Of a stretch of DNA of 64,000 nt, positions 53,480 through 61,376 are shown one piece after another. The DNA comes from Pseudomonas taiwanensis. Lineage in GTDB: Bacteria; Pseudomonadota; Gammaproteobacteria; Pseudomonadales; Pseudomonadaceae. The stretch spans positions 1 through 64,000 of the forward strand of contig NZ_QJRF01000031.1 of NCBI RefSeq assembly GCF_013393345.1. Reading direction: 5' to 3'. The translations under genes and the position numbers were made by a program. The stretch's first letter is position 1. Each line of letters starts with the position of its first letter. The notes under the pieces are model-generated. The model made no database searches, had not been told where the DNA came from, and saw only the letters and a program-made list of their open reading frames with translations.

Positions 53480-55258
53480 ATGGCTGACTACAAAGCGCCC
53501 CTGCGCGATATGCGCTTCGTCCTCAATGAAGTCTTCGAGGTTGCCAAGCTCTGGGCTGAGCTGCCTGCCCTGGCCGAAGTGGTCGACGCCGAAACCGCCT
53601 CCGCCATCCTGGAAGAAGCTGGCAAGGTCACCGGCGGCGTGATCGCCCCGCTGAACCGCAGCGGCGACGAAGAAGGCTGCCAGTGGAAAGATGGCGCCGT
53701 GAGCACCCCGGCCGGTTTCCCTGCGGCCTACCAGACCTACGCCGAAGGTGGCTGGGTCGGTGTGGGCGGTGACCCCGTCTTCGGCGGCATGGGCATGCCC
53801 AAGGTGATCTCCGCCCAGGTGGAGGAGATGGTCAACGCGGCCAACCTGTCCTTCGGCCTGTACCCGATGCTGACCGCCGGCGCCTGCCTGTCGATCAACG
53901 CCCACGCCAGCGAAGAGCTCAAGGAAAAGTACCTGCCGAACATGTACGCGGGTGTCTGGTCCGGCTCCATGTGCCTGACCGAACCGCACGCCGGCACCGA
54001 CCTCGGCATCATCCGCACCAAGGCCGAACCCCAGGCTGACGGCAGCTACAAGATCACCGGCACCAAGATCTTCATCACCGGTGGCGAGCACGACCTCACC
54101 GAGAACATCATCCACCTGGTACTGGCCAAGCTGCCGGACGCCCCGGCTGGTCCGAAAGGCATCTCCCTGTTCCTGGTGCCCAAGGTGATGGTCAACGCCG
54201 ATGGCTCCCTGGGCGAGCAGAACGCCGTGTCCTGCGGCTCCATCGAACACAAGATGGGCATCAAGGGTTCGGCCACCTGCGTGATGAACTTCGACGGCGC
54301 CACCGGCTACATCGTCGATGCCCCGAACAAGGGCCTGGCCGCCATGTTCACCATGATGAACTACGAGCGTCTGGGCGTGGGTATCCAGGGCCTGGCCTCC
54401 GGCGAGCGTTCCTACCAGAGCGCCGTGGAATACGCCCGCGAGCGTATCCAGAGCCGCGCGCCGACCGGCCCGGTCGCCAAGGAAAAGGCCGCTGACCCGA
54501 TCATCGTCCACCCGGACGTGCGTCGCATGCTGCTGACCATGAAGGCAGCCAACGAAGGCGGCCGTGCCTTCTCCAGCTACGTCGCCATGCAGCTGGACAC
54601 CGCCAAGTTCAGCGAAGACCCCGTCGTGCGCAAGCGCGCCGAAGAAATGGTCGCCCTGCTGACTCCGGTGGCCAAGGCCTTCCTCACCGACCTCGGTCTG
54701 GAAACCACTGTCCACGGCCAGCAGGTCTTCGGCGGCCACGGCTTCATCCGCGAGTGGGGCCAGGAGCAACTGGTGCGTGACGTGCGCATCACCCAGATCT
54801 ACGAAGGCACCAACGGCATCCAGGCCCTCGACCTGGTGGGCCGCAAGATCGTCGGCAGCGGCGGCGCGTTCTACAAGCAGTTCGCCGACGAGATCAAAGC
54901 CTTCGTGGGCGGCGCTTCCGCCGACCTGGCCGAGTTCACCGAGCCGCTGAAAGCCGCTGTCGCCAACCTCGACGAGCTGACCGCCTGGGTCCTGGATAGC
55001 GCGAAGAACAACCCCAACGAAATCGGTGCCGCCTCGGTGGAGTACCTCCACGTGTTCGGCTACACCGCCTACGCCTACATGTGGGCCCTGATGGCACGCG
55101 CCGCCCTCGGCAAGGAAGGTCAGGACGACTTCTACGCCAGCAAGCTCGGCACCGCGCGCTTCTACTTCGCCCGCCTGCTGCCGCGCATCCACTCCCTGAC
55201 CGCCTCCGTGAAGGCCGGCAGCGAGTCGCTCTACCTGCTGGACGCCGAGCAGTTCTGA
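53480..55258 (+). CDS. Acyl-CoA dehydrogenase, ~600-aa type (paralogue 3)
   Basis: The 592-aa product has the same domain order as paralogues 1 and 2 but is the most divergent of the three (GSMCLTEPHAGTDLGII; catalytic IYEGTNGIQALDLVGRK). The ATG at 53480 follows ACGAGGTTTGCA. It has a separate promoter region with a 13-bp palindrome, so the three paralogues are probably independently regulated. PA0508-like from memory. Confidence 0.93.
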   Translation: MADYKAPLRDMRFVLNEVFEVAKLWAELPALAEVVDAETASAILEEAGKVTGGVIAPLNRSGDEEGCQWKDGAVSTPAGFPAAYQTYAEGGWVGVGGDPVFGGMGMPKVISAQVEEMVNAANLSFGLYPMLTAGACLSINAHASEELKEKYLPNMYAGVWSGSMCLTEPHAGTDLGIIRTKAEPQADGSYKITGTKIFITGGEHDLTENIIHLVLAKLPDAPAGPKGISLFLVPKVMVNADGSLGEQNAVSCGSIEHKMGIKGSATCVMNFDGATGYIVDAPNKGLAAMFTMMNYERLGVGIQGLASGERSYQSAVEYARERIQSRAPTGPVAKEKAADPIIVHPDVRRMLLTMKAANEGGRAFSSYVAMQLDTAKFSEDPVVRKRAEEMVALLTPVAKAFLTDLGLETTVHGQQVFGGHGFIREWGQEQLVRDVRITQIYEGTNGIQALDLVGRKIVGSGGAFYKQFADEIKAFVGGASADLAEFTEPLKAAVANLDELTAWVLDSAKNNPNEIGAASVEYLHVFGYTAYAYMWALMARAALGKEGQDDFYASKLGTARFYFARLLPRIHSLTASVKAGSESLYLLDAEQF

Positions 55259-55276
55259 TCGGCACCCCGCAATGAC

Positions 55277-55306
55277 AAGGCCCCGCACTCGCGGGCTTTG
55301 TTTTTT
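55277..55306 (+). terminator. Intrinsic terminator after acyl-CoA dehydrogenase 3
   Basis: AAGGCCCCGC-ACTC-GCGGG-CTTT imperfect stem followed by TTTTTT. Confidence 0.75.
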
Positions 55307-55325
55307 CAGGGGATGCCTTTCTGTA

Positions 55326-55598
55326 TGGGCGAATTCATTTAAACGTGGAAAACCACGTCCTTTGGACGTGGCCATGAGTCATCGGCTCTGCCCGTGACGA
55401 TCGAAATGCTCCGATTGGCAGGTGAAGTCGGATTTACTGTAGGAGCGAGCTTGCTCGCGAAAGGATCCCGCCCCGGCTGTTCGCGAGCAAGCTCGCTCCT
55501 ACACGTTCTACGAACGTGGATGTTTACTCGCCATGGGCGGCGTAGCTGCCCCTCGGGGCTGACCTGCGGTCCGCTTGGCGATTGAAATCGCCCCTACA
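55326..55598. repeat. Mosaic of R1 and R4 repeats filling the acyl-CoA dehydrogenase / endA gap
   Basis: This 335-base gap has no gene. 55326-55342 is an R1 left-arm fragment. An ACGTGG...CCACGT hairpin follows near 55345-55372. 55438-55503 is a near-perfect R4 palindrome (GTAGGAGCGAGCTTGCTCGC / GCGAGCAAGCTCGCTCCTAC). 55526-55598 is a decayed R1 copy whose interior matches that of copy a. Confidence 0.8.
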
Positions 55599-56241
55599 AA
55601 AACGAATCCGCCAGCGTCGGGTCGTCGATAAAACGATTGCGGTTGCCCTGAAGGGCCTCGATGCGGCTGTTGCGAGCGCGTTCTTCGTCATCCACCGGGT
55701 CCAGGCGGTTCCACTGTTGGAACATCTGCACCTGCCCGACGATGGGGAGGCCGTACTCCGTATGCATGTAGAAGATCGCCCGTGCCACGTTGCCCTTGGC
55801 GGCGTCGCGGGGCTCTACCAGTTGGTACGCGGATTTGAAGTCGCAGTCGGCCAGCGTGCTCTGACCGCCTTCGCCCACAGTGCCGAACAGCGCGTTGCGC
55901 CGCGCCAGTTCGATGCGTGACTGGTCCGGGTAGAGGTTGTGCAGGTCGGAAAGCATGTAGGGGTACTGCGGATTAGCAGCCTGGCATTGGCTGTCGGTGA
56001 CGCAGCGCAGCGCGCTCTTGATCTGCTTGGTGCTGTACACCGGGCTCGCGCTGAGCAGGCCGCCCGGAGCGCTGAAGGCCTTGGCGCAATAAAGCGTGAC
56101 ACCGCCGTCAGCGTAGAGCTGCTTCCAAAAGGCCTGCTCGACCGCAGCCTTGGGATCGGCCAGGCGGTCCTGGCCACCGGCGAATGCATGGCTGGCGACT
56201 ACGGCCGCCAGGCAAAAGAGGGCAGTAACAACTGGGCGCAT
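55594..56241 (-). CDS. endA: Endonuclease I (EndA/NucM family), secreted or periplasmic
   Basis: The 215-aa protein has a signal peptide (about 1-21, ending SHAFA). The beta-beta-alpha-metal nuclease signatures are visible: SDLHNLYPDQ, GNVARAIFYMHTEYGLP, the WNRLDPV motif and NRFIDDP near the C terminus. The enzyme cleaves DNA non-specifically outside the cytoplasm. The ATG at 56241 gives the normal N terminus. Confidence 0.92.
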   Translation of the reverse strand: MRPVVTALFCLAAVVASHAFAGGQDRLADPKAAVEQAFWKQLYADGGVTLYCAKAFSAPGGLLSASPVYSTKQIKSALRCVTDSQCQAANPQYPYMLSDLHNLYPDQSRIELARRNALFGTVGEGGQSTLADCDFKSAYQLVEPRDAAKGNVARAIFYMHTEYGLPIVGQVQMFQQWNRLDPVDDEERARNSRIEALQGNRNRFIDDPTLADSFL

Positions 56242-56396
56242 GGTCAGACCCTGAGACCGCCGTGTCGGGGGTCTGTAGTTCTTGTAGGACAAAACGAGTC
56301 TAACAATACAGCCCTGGCCAAACCAAGACCAACCGATCGCTTGCTTGGTTGCACCTTTGGGTTGCAATAAGACTGGCTCAGATAATTCCGAAATCG

Positions 56397-56416
56397 TGTA
56401 AGCATTGGCTTACACG
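56397..56416 (+). promoter_or_regulatory. GacA upstream activating sequence
   Basis: A perfect palindrome GTGTAAGC-ATTG-GCTTACAC contains TGTAAG-N6-CTTACA, the GacA response-regulator box of rsmX/Y/Z promoters. Its centre lies about 62 bases before the inferred sRNA start. Confidence 0.9.
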
Positions 56417-56468
56417 CGCTGGTGGCTATAGCTCCTTTCCGACCCTCAGGCCGGGTATTAATCTTCAA

Positions 56469-56592
56469 ACCATTGGACGTCGCGCAGGAAGCGCATTGCA
56501 AAACAGGGATACGCCGGATTTCCGCCAGGATGGCGGTCAGATCAGGGATGTCGGGACACAGTCTGCAAAACCTCGCTTCGGCGAGGTTTTTC
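56469..56592 (+). ncRNA. rsmY: RsmY-type regulatory sRNA (CsrA/RsmA sponge)
   Basis: The inferred ~123-nt transcript starts about seven bases after a -10-like TATTAA (56456-56461) and ends at an intrinsic terminator (CCTCGC-TTCG-GCGAGG plus T-run, to ~56591). It contains seven GGA motifs (56475, 56487, 56507, 56516, 56528, 56546, 56554). At least two are in hairpin loops: GCGC-AGGAA-GCGC and CCGCC-AGGAT-GGCGG. Together with the GacA box this is diagnostic of an Rsm sRNA that titrates RsmA/CsrA. Its place directly beside this LysR gene agrees with recalled rsmY synteny in P. aeruginosa. No coding frame is plausible here. Confidence 0.88.
56567..56592 (+). terminator. Intrinsic terminator of the rsmY sRNA
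   Basis: AAAACCTCGC-TTCG-GCGAGGTTTT stem followed by TCTTTTTC. The T-run favours the + strand. Confidence 0.9.
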
Positions 56593-56618
56593 TTTTTCTG
56601 CGTACGGAAATCTCCAAG

Positions 56619-57512
56619 TCAGAATTCCTTCGGCCCCACGACGCCTTCCAGCATCGAGCGCAGCAGCTCCAGGGTCGCCTGCTGGCGCTGGGCATCGCGG
56701 AACACCAATCCCACCTTCAACGGCACCCGTGGCTCGCTCAGCGGTTTCCACAGCAGGCCCTGATTGGCGTGCATCTGCCGTGCGCGGCCGGGCAACACCG
56801 TGGCCAACAGGGTGTGCGGCAGGCTGTCGAGGATGCCCGCCATATGGTTCAACTCCGCCTGCACGTGGGGGCGGCGGCCTAGCATGGCAAGCTGTTCCTG
56901 CCAGATCTGCCGGATACGGAACTCCTCACCGAGCAGCAGCATCGGCAGTTCAGCCGCCTGGGCGAGGGAAACCTTCTTGAATTCCTTCAGCGGGTGCTCC
57001 GTGGGAATCACCAGCTGTAACTCATCTTCGTAGAGCAACTGGCTGTGCAGTCCCGGCTGGCGCGGCGGCAGGAAACCGATGCCAATGTCCAGGTTGCCGG
57101 TCAGCAGGCGACGCTCGATATCCAGCCCCGACAGCTCGTAGATCTGCACCACCAGCTGCGGCTGTGCTTCACGCAGGCGTTCCAGCAGCAGGGGGACCAG
57201 CGCCGCATTCACTGTTTGCAGCACGCCGATGGCCAGGCTGCGCGGCGACTGGCCACGGAAGCCGCGCAGGGCTTCGCGGGCGCGCTCGAGACCATCCAGC
57301 AGCGGCAGCGCGTGGCTATACAGGGTGTGCGCGGCCAGGGTCGGCAGCAGGCGTTTGCCGCTGCGTTGGAACAGGCTGACGTCCAGACCCTGTTCCAATT
57401 GACGAATCTGCTGGGAAAGCGCGGGTTGCGACAGGCTGAGGCGCTCGGCGGCTCGACCGACATGGCCTTCCTCGTAGAGCGCGACAAAGTAGCGGAGCTG
57501 GCGAAAATCCAT
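56619..57512 (-). CDS. LysR family transcriptional regulator
   Basis: The 297-aa regulator has an N-terminal winged HTH (about 1-60: MDFRQLRYFVALYEEGHVGRAAERLSLSQPALSQQIRQLE) and a CynR/CbbR-type effector-binding domain (about 90-290). It is divergent from the MOSC operon, with only ~100 bases between the starts; TTATCGATAA near 57522 is a candidate LysR half-site palindrome. It probably controls that operon. Confidence 0.9.
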   Translation of the reverse strand: MDFRQLRYFVALYEEGHVGRAAERLSLSQPALSQQIRQLEQGLDVSLFQRSGKRLLPTLAAHTLYSHALPLLDGLERAREALRGFRGQSPRSLAIGVLQTVNAALVPLLLERLREAQPQLVVQIYELSGLDIERRLLTGNLDIGIGFLPPRQPGLHSQLLYEDELQLVIPTEHPLKEFKKVSLAQAAELPMLLLGEEFRIRQIWQEQLAMLGRRPHVQAELNHMAGILDSLPHTLLATVLPGRARQMHANQGLLWKPLSEPRVPLKVGLVFRDAQRQQATLELLRSMLEGVVGPKEF

Positions 57513-57615
57513 AAGCGTTACTTATCGATAAAACAGGAAAATCGAAATGGCCCGTGATGCCTCAAGACCATAGCCTATGCCGCGTAGAGACTGTATCTCG
57601 CGCTGGAGAGGGCAA

Positions 57616-58314
57616 ATGTGCGCGTTAGTCGTGAAGGGCGTTTTCATAGGTAAAGCCGAAGATATAGGTGGCGGTTTGTCCAGTGCAATCGACAAGCAGC
57701 CGATCGATCACCGACTCTGGCTCTGGCCCCAGGGGCTGGGCAGCGACGAGCAGGGCGACCCCCGCTTCCATGGTGGCCCGGAACGGGCCCTGCACCACTA
57801 TCCGGCCGAGCACTACGCATACTGGCGCAGGCATTTCCGCGACGTCGACTGGAAGGCGCCCAGTTTCGGCGAGAACCTTTCCACCTACGGCCTGACCGAA
57901 GACCAGGTGTGCATCGGCGACATCTTTCGCTGGGGGCAGGCCTTCATCCAGGTCAGTCAGCCGCGTTCGCCCTGCTATCGCCTAAGCCGGCGCTGGGGAA
58001 TTCCCGACCTGCCGCAAAGGGTGCAGGAAACCGGCCGCTGCGGCTGGTTCTACCGCGTGCTGCGGCCCGGCTTCGTCAGCCAGGAAGATTCGCTGGAACT
58101 GATCCAGCGCAGCTACCCCGGCCTGACCGTCGCCCACGCTATTCAGAGCTACTTCCACTACCCGCTGGAGCACGCTGGCCTGCAACTACTGCAGAAGTGC
58201 GAGGCGTTGACCGGTCGCTGGCGCGATACCGTTGCCAGGCGCCTCAGCACCGGCCTGGTGGAAGACTGGAATGCGCGCCTGCAGGGCTTGCCGCTGGAGG
58301 GGATGCGCGCATGA
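57616..58314 (+). CDS. MOSC domain protein (YiiM-like)
   Basis: The 232-aa protein has a MOSC core (about 25-165) including RFHGGPERALHHYPAEHY, FGENLSTYGL and the conserved Cys in SQPRSPCYRLS. YiiM relatives act with molybdenum cofactor in reduction of N-hydroxylated compounds. The ATG at 57616 with GGAGAGGG upstream is preferred over a start 39 bases earlier. It is the first gene of a four-gene coupled operon. Confidence 0.88.
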   Translation: MCALVVKGVFIGKAEDIGGGLSSAIDKQPIDHRLWLWPQGLGSDEQGDPRFHGGPERALHHYPAEHYAYWRRHFRDVDWKAPSFGENLSTYGLTEDQVCIGDIFRWGQAFIQVSQPRSPCYRLSRRWGIPDLPQRVQETGRCGWFYRVLRPGFVSQEDSLELIQRSYPGLTVAHAIQSYFHYPLEHAGLQLLQKCEALTGRWRDTVARRLSTGLVEDWNARLQGLPLEGMRA

Positions 58315-58550
58315 GCGACTACCGCATAAGCCTGCGTCGTGACGACGTGCTGTTCGCCGAAATCAGCGTGAGCCAGGCGCGCTACGTGGAAATGACCCAC
58401 GAGATGCGCAAGCGTTTCCCGCGCGAGGAAGGTTTCAGCCTGCACATCGAGCGTCGCCGGGAACTCCGCCGCATCCTTGAACAGGGTCCAGATGGACTGC
58501 GCCTGCTGGGCGTCGAGTATCGCCATGAAGAGGTGTCCGAGCATGCGTGA
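58311..58550 (+). CDS. Small hypothetical protein (79 aa) in MOSC operon
   Basis: The 79-aa charged, soluble protein (MSDYRISLRRDDVLFAEISV...) overlaps the MOSC stop by 4 bases (ATGA) and the aminotransferase ATG by 8 bases. The tight interlocking on both sides strongly supports that it is a real gene. No family is recognised; the Arg/Glu-rich helix HIERRRELRRILEQG could mediate protein contacts. Confidence 0.75.
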   Translation: MSDYRISLRRDDVLFAEISVSQARYVEMTHEMRKRFPREEGFSLHIERRRELRRILEQGPDGLRLLGVEYRHEEVSEHA

Positions 58551-59739
58551 CGCTCTCGCCGACCTGCGCCTGATGAAAACCGTGGATCGGCCCGCGCAAC
58601 TGTTCGTGCGCGGCCAGGGTTCCTGGCTGTGGGATTCCGAAGGCCACGCCTTCCTGGACTTCACCCAGGGCTGGGCAGTGAACAGCCTCGGCCATAGCCC
58701 CAGCGTCGTGGTGAACGCACTCAAGCGTCAGGCGGAGAGCCTGATCAACCCCGGGCCGGCCTACTACAACCGCGGCATGCTCGAACTGGCCTCGCGCTTG
58801 TGCCAGGCCAGCGGCAGCGACCAGGTGTACTTCCTCAACAGCGGTGCCGAGGCCAACGAAGGGGCCATCAAGCTGGCGCGCAAGTGGGGCCAGCTGCATC
58901 GGGGCGGCGCCTTCGGCATTGTCACCGCGAGCAACAGCTTTCACGGCCGCACGCTGGCCACCATGTCGGCGTCCGGCAAGCCAGCCTTCGAATCGATGTT
59001 CGAGCCCAAGGTGCCCGGTTTTACCAAGGTCCCCTACAACGACCTCGATGCCCTGGCTGCCGCAGTAGGCGATGACACGGTGGCAGTGATGCTGGAGCCG
59101 GTGCAGGGCGAGGCCGGTGTTATTCCCGCCACGCTGGAGTACCTGCAGGGTGCCGAGCGCCTGTGCCGCGAGCGCGGCGTGCTGCTGATCCTCGATGAAG
59201 TGCAGACCGGCATCGGCCGCTGCGGCACCCTGCTGGCCGAAGAGCTGTATGGCATCCGCGCCGACATCATCACCCTCGGCAAGGGCCTGGGCGGTGGCGT
59301 GCCCCTGGCGGCGCTGCTGGCGCGAGGCAATGCCTGCTGCTTTGAGATGGGCGAGCAGGGCGGCACCTACCATGGCAATGCCTTGATGACCGCAGCCGGC
59401 CTCGCCGTACTGAACACGGTGTTGGAGCCCGGTTTCCTCGAGCAGGTAGGCGAGGTTGCCCAGCACCTGCGCGAGGGGCTGGCGCGAGTATCGCGTCGTC
59501 ATGGCCACGGTCCCTTGCGAGGCCACGGATTGATGATCGGCCTGCCGCTGATCCGCCAGTCCGCACCCCTCGTGGCGCGGCAGGCTTTCGCCGAAGGGCT
59601 GCTGATCAATGCGCCGCAGCCCGACTGCCTGCGCTTCACCCCGGCGCTGACGGTAAGCCGCGCCAATGTCGATGAAATGCTCAAGCGTCTGAATCGCGCC
59701 TTCGCGCTGGCCAAGAACAAACCCCTGGAGATTGCCTGA
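58543..59739 (+). CDS. Class III PLP-dependent aminotransferase (acetylornithine-type)
   Basis: The 398-aa fold-type I enzyme has GPAYYNRGMLELA and FLNSGAEANEGAIKLAR (phosphate-binding), VTASNSFHGRTLAT, and LILDEVQTGIGRCG with the conserved Asp. The PLP lysine is Lys247 in ITLGKGLGGGVPL. It resembles acetylornithine/omega-amino-acid aminotransferases. The ATG at 58543 (MRDALADLRL) fits the family. The next gene starts one base after the stop. The substrate is not predictable; no arginine genes are nearby. Confidence 0.9.
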   Translation: MRDALADLRLMKTVDRPAQLFVRGQGSWLWDSEGHAFLDFTQGWAVNSLGHSPSVVVNALKRQAESLINPGPAYYNRGMLELASRLCQASGSDQVYFLNSGAEANEGAIKLARKWGQLHRGGAFGIVTASNSFHGRTLATMSASGKPAFESMFEPKVPGFTKVPYNDLDALAAAVGDDTVAVMLEPVQGEAGVIPATLEYLQGAERLCRERGVLLILDEVQTGIGRCGTLLAEELYGIRADIITLGKGLGGGVPLAALLARGNACCFEMGEQGGTYHGNALMTAAGLAVLNTVLEPGFLEQVGEVAQHLREGLARVSRRHGHGPLRGHGLMIGLPLIRQSAPLVARQAFAEGLLINAPQPDCLRFTPALTVSRANVDEMLKRLNRAFALAKNKPLEIA

Positions 59740-59740
59740 C

Positions 59741-60445
59741 ATGCGCATTGCCACCCTGCAGCATGCCCCCTTTGAAGGCCCCGGCCGCATCCAGCAGTGG
59801 CTCGATCTGCGCGCCGCCAAGGTGCAGGTGTTCAATCTTTACGCTGATGCGTGCCTGCCCAGGCTGGACGACTTCGACCTGCTGGTCGTCATGGGAGGTC
59901 CCATGAGCGTGCATGACGAGGAAGCACTGCCCTGGCTCAAGGCTGAGAAGAAGCTGATCCGAATGTCACTGGATGCCGGCAAGCGGATACTCGGCATCTG
60001 CCTGGGCGGCCAGCTCCTGGCTCAGGCCCTGGGGGCCGAGGTGCGCAAAGGCGAAGCGGAGATCGGCTGGTGGCCCATGGAAAAACGCCCCGAAGCGGAT
60101 CGCTCCCCGCTGGGCCGCATGTTGCCCCAGCGCCTGCTGGCGATGCACTGGCACGGCGAAACCTTCGATCTGGCGCCCGGTGCGATTCCTCTCTACGGTT
60201 CGGCGGCTTGCGCCAATCAGGGATTCGTCTGGGAAGAGCGCGCCATCGGCTTGCAATGCCATCTGGAAAGCACGCCGGAAATCATCGAGGCGATGTTGGA
60301 GGCCTGCGCGGCGGATCTGGAGCTACCCGGCTCAGTGGAGGATGCGGCCGCCATCCGCGACGGCTTCCCCCATTGCAGCGCCCTGGCGCCCACCCTGTTC
60401 CGCCTGCTGGATTACCTCACGGGGCCGCATGCCGCGCTGACTTGA
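59741..60445 (+). CDS. Class I glutamine amidotransferase domain protein
   Basis: The 234-aa GATase1 protein has nucleophile Cys87 in GICLGGQLLAQALG and the His-Glu pair in GLQCHLESTPE. It is a stand-alone domain of the GMP-synthase-like type, lacking any synthetase domain, so it may supply ammonia to a partner or hydrolyse a gamma-glutamyl compound. It is the last gene of the MOSC operon, just before repeat R1f. Confidence 0.88.
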   Translation: MRIATLQHAPFEGPGRIQQWLDLRAAKVQVFNLYADACLPRLDDFDLLVVMGGPMSVHDEEALPWLKAEKKLIRMSLDAGKRILGICLGGQLLAQALGAEVRKGEAEIGWWPMEKRPEADRSPLGRMLPQRLLAMHWHGETFDLAPGAIPLYGSAACANQGFVWEERAIGLQCHLESTPEIIEAMLEACAADLELPGSVEDAAAIRDGFPHCSALAPTLFRLLDYLTGPHAALT

Positions 60446-60457
60446 GTGGACACGCCT

Positions 60458-60551
60458 GTGGGGGCGAATTCATTCGCTAAGCAGGCCGCAGGTCTGCCCT
60501 TCGAGATCGCAGGGCAGCTTCGCTACCCCAAGCGAATGAATTCGCCCCCAC
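60458..60551. repeat. R1 dispersed palindromic repeat, copy f
   Basis: GTGGGGGCGAATTCATTCGC arms with inner GCAGGCCGCAGGTCTGCC and GCAGGGCAGCTTCGCTACCCC; the arms are perfect, the interior more decayed. Confidence 0.92.
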
Positions 60552-60566
60552 AAGGGCTTTACGGAC

Positions 60567-61361
60567 TCAGGTCAGAGGGCGATACAACTCCGCCCGCCGA
60601 TCCCGGAGGTAGGTGAGCCCTGCCCGCGAGGCTTCCAGCTTGTCCCGCTTGAGGTCGGCGAAGGCCAGGGTTTCCTCGCGGCCGCAGATCGCGGCCTGGC
60701 TGCCGTCCGGCGCGCACACGCTGGAGAGACCGCAGTAGCGGATTTCCCCTTCACCACCGCAGTAGTTGGCATAGGCCAGGTAGCACTGGCTCTCGAAGGC
60801 GCGGGTGCGGACAAGCACATCGCAGACGAAATCGTACGGCTCCATGTTGGCGGTCGGCACCAGTATCGCGTCAGCGCCGGCCAGGGCCAGGCGCCGCACG
60901 TTCTCGGGGAACTCCACGTCGTAGCAGATCAGCATGCCCAGCTTCCAGCCGTGCAATTCCACCAGCGGATAGTCGTCGCCGCCGGCGCTGAACATGCTCC
61001 TGTCCAGCTCACCGAAGAGGTGGGTCTTGCGGTAGTTGCCCAGGCGCTGGCCCTGGGCGTCGATCAGTTGCACGGAATTGAAGATGGCGCCTTCGACGCT
61101 ACGTTCCGGATAGCCATAGAGGATGGCGATACCCTGCTCGCGGGCGATCTCGGCAATCCGTCCGGCCCAGGCGCCGTCGCAGGGTTCGGCCAGGGCGCTG
61201 ACCGCTTCCGCGCCGATGTTGTAGCCGCTGAGGTACATCTCCGGCGTGACCAGCAGCTGTGCGCCGCGTCGGGCCGCCTCGGCCGCCCGCAGCTGCAGGC
61301 GATCGAGGTTGGCCGCCGGGTCGCGCGGCAGCGGTGGGCATTGGAAGAGGGCGATGCGCAT
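60567..61361 (-). CDS. davA: 5-aminovaleramide amidase (nitrilase superfamily)
   Basis: The 264-aa carbon-nitrogen hydrolase has catalytic triad Glu41 (TPEMYLSGYNIG), Lys112 (NYRKTHLFGELD) and Cys146 (LICYDVEFPENVRRLA). Immediately upstream in the same operon lies the lysine monooxygenase gene davB, so it should hydrolyse 5-aminovaleramide to 5-aminovalerate. It starts 15 bases after davB. Confidence 0.9.
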   Translation of the reverse strand: MRIALFQCPPLPRDPAANLDRLQLRAAEAARRGAQLLVTPEMYLSGYNIGAEAVSALAEPCDGAWAGRIAEIAREQGIAILYGYPERSVEGAIFNSVQLIDAQGQRLGNYRKTHLFGELDRSMFSAGGDDYPLVELHGWKLGMLICYDVEFPENVRRLALAGADAILVPTANMEPYDFVCDVLVRTRAFESQCYLAYANYCGGEGEIRYCGLSSVCAPDGSQAAICGREETLAFADLKRDKLEASRAGLTYLRDRRAELYRPLT

Positions 61362-61376
61362 GGAGCGTCTCCTGGC

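Noticed and set aside
55438-55503. Perfect palindrome considered as a CRISPR repeat or terminator
   Set aside because: Not in an array with regular spacers and no T-run; it matches the R4 REP family found elsewhere in the window.
56422-56763. 113-aa frame over the rsmY region
   Set aside because: It crosses the sRNA, its terminator and the end of the LysR gene; the non-coding signals explain the sequence better.
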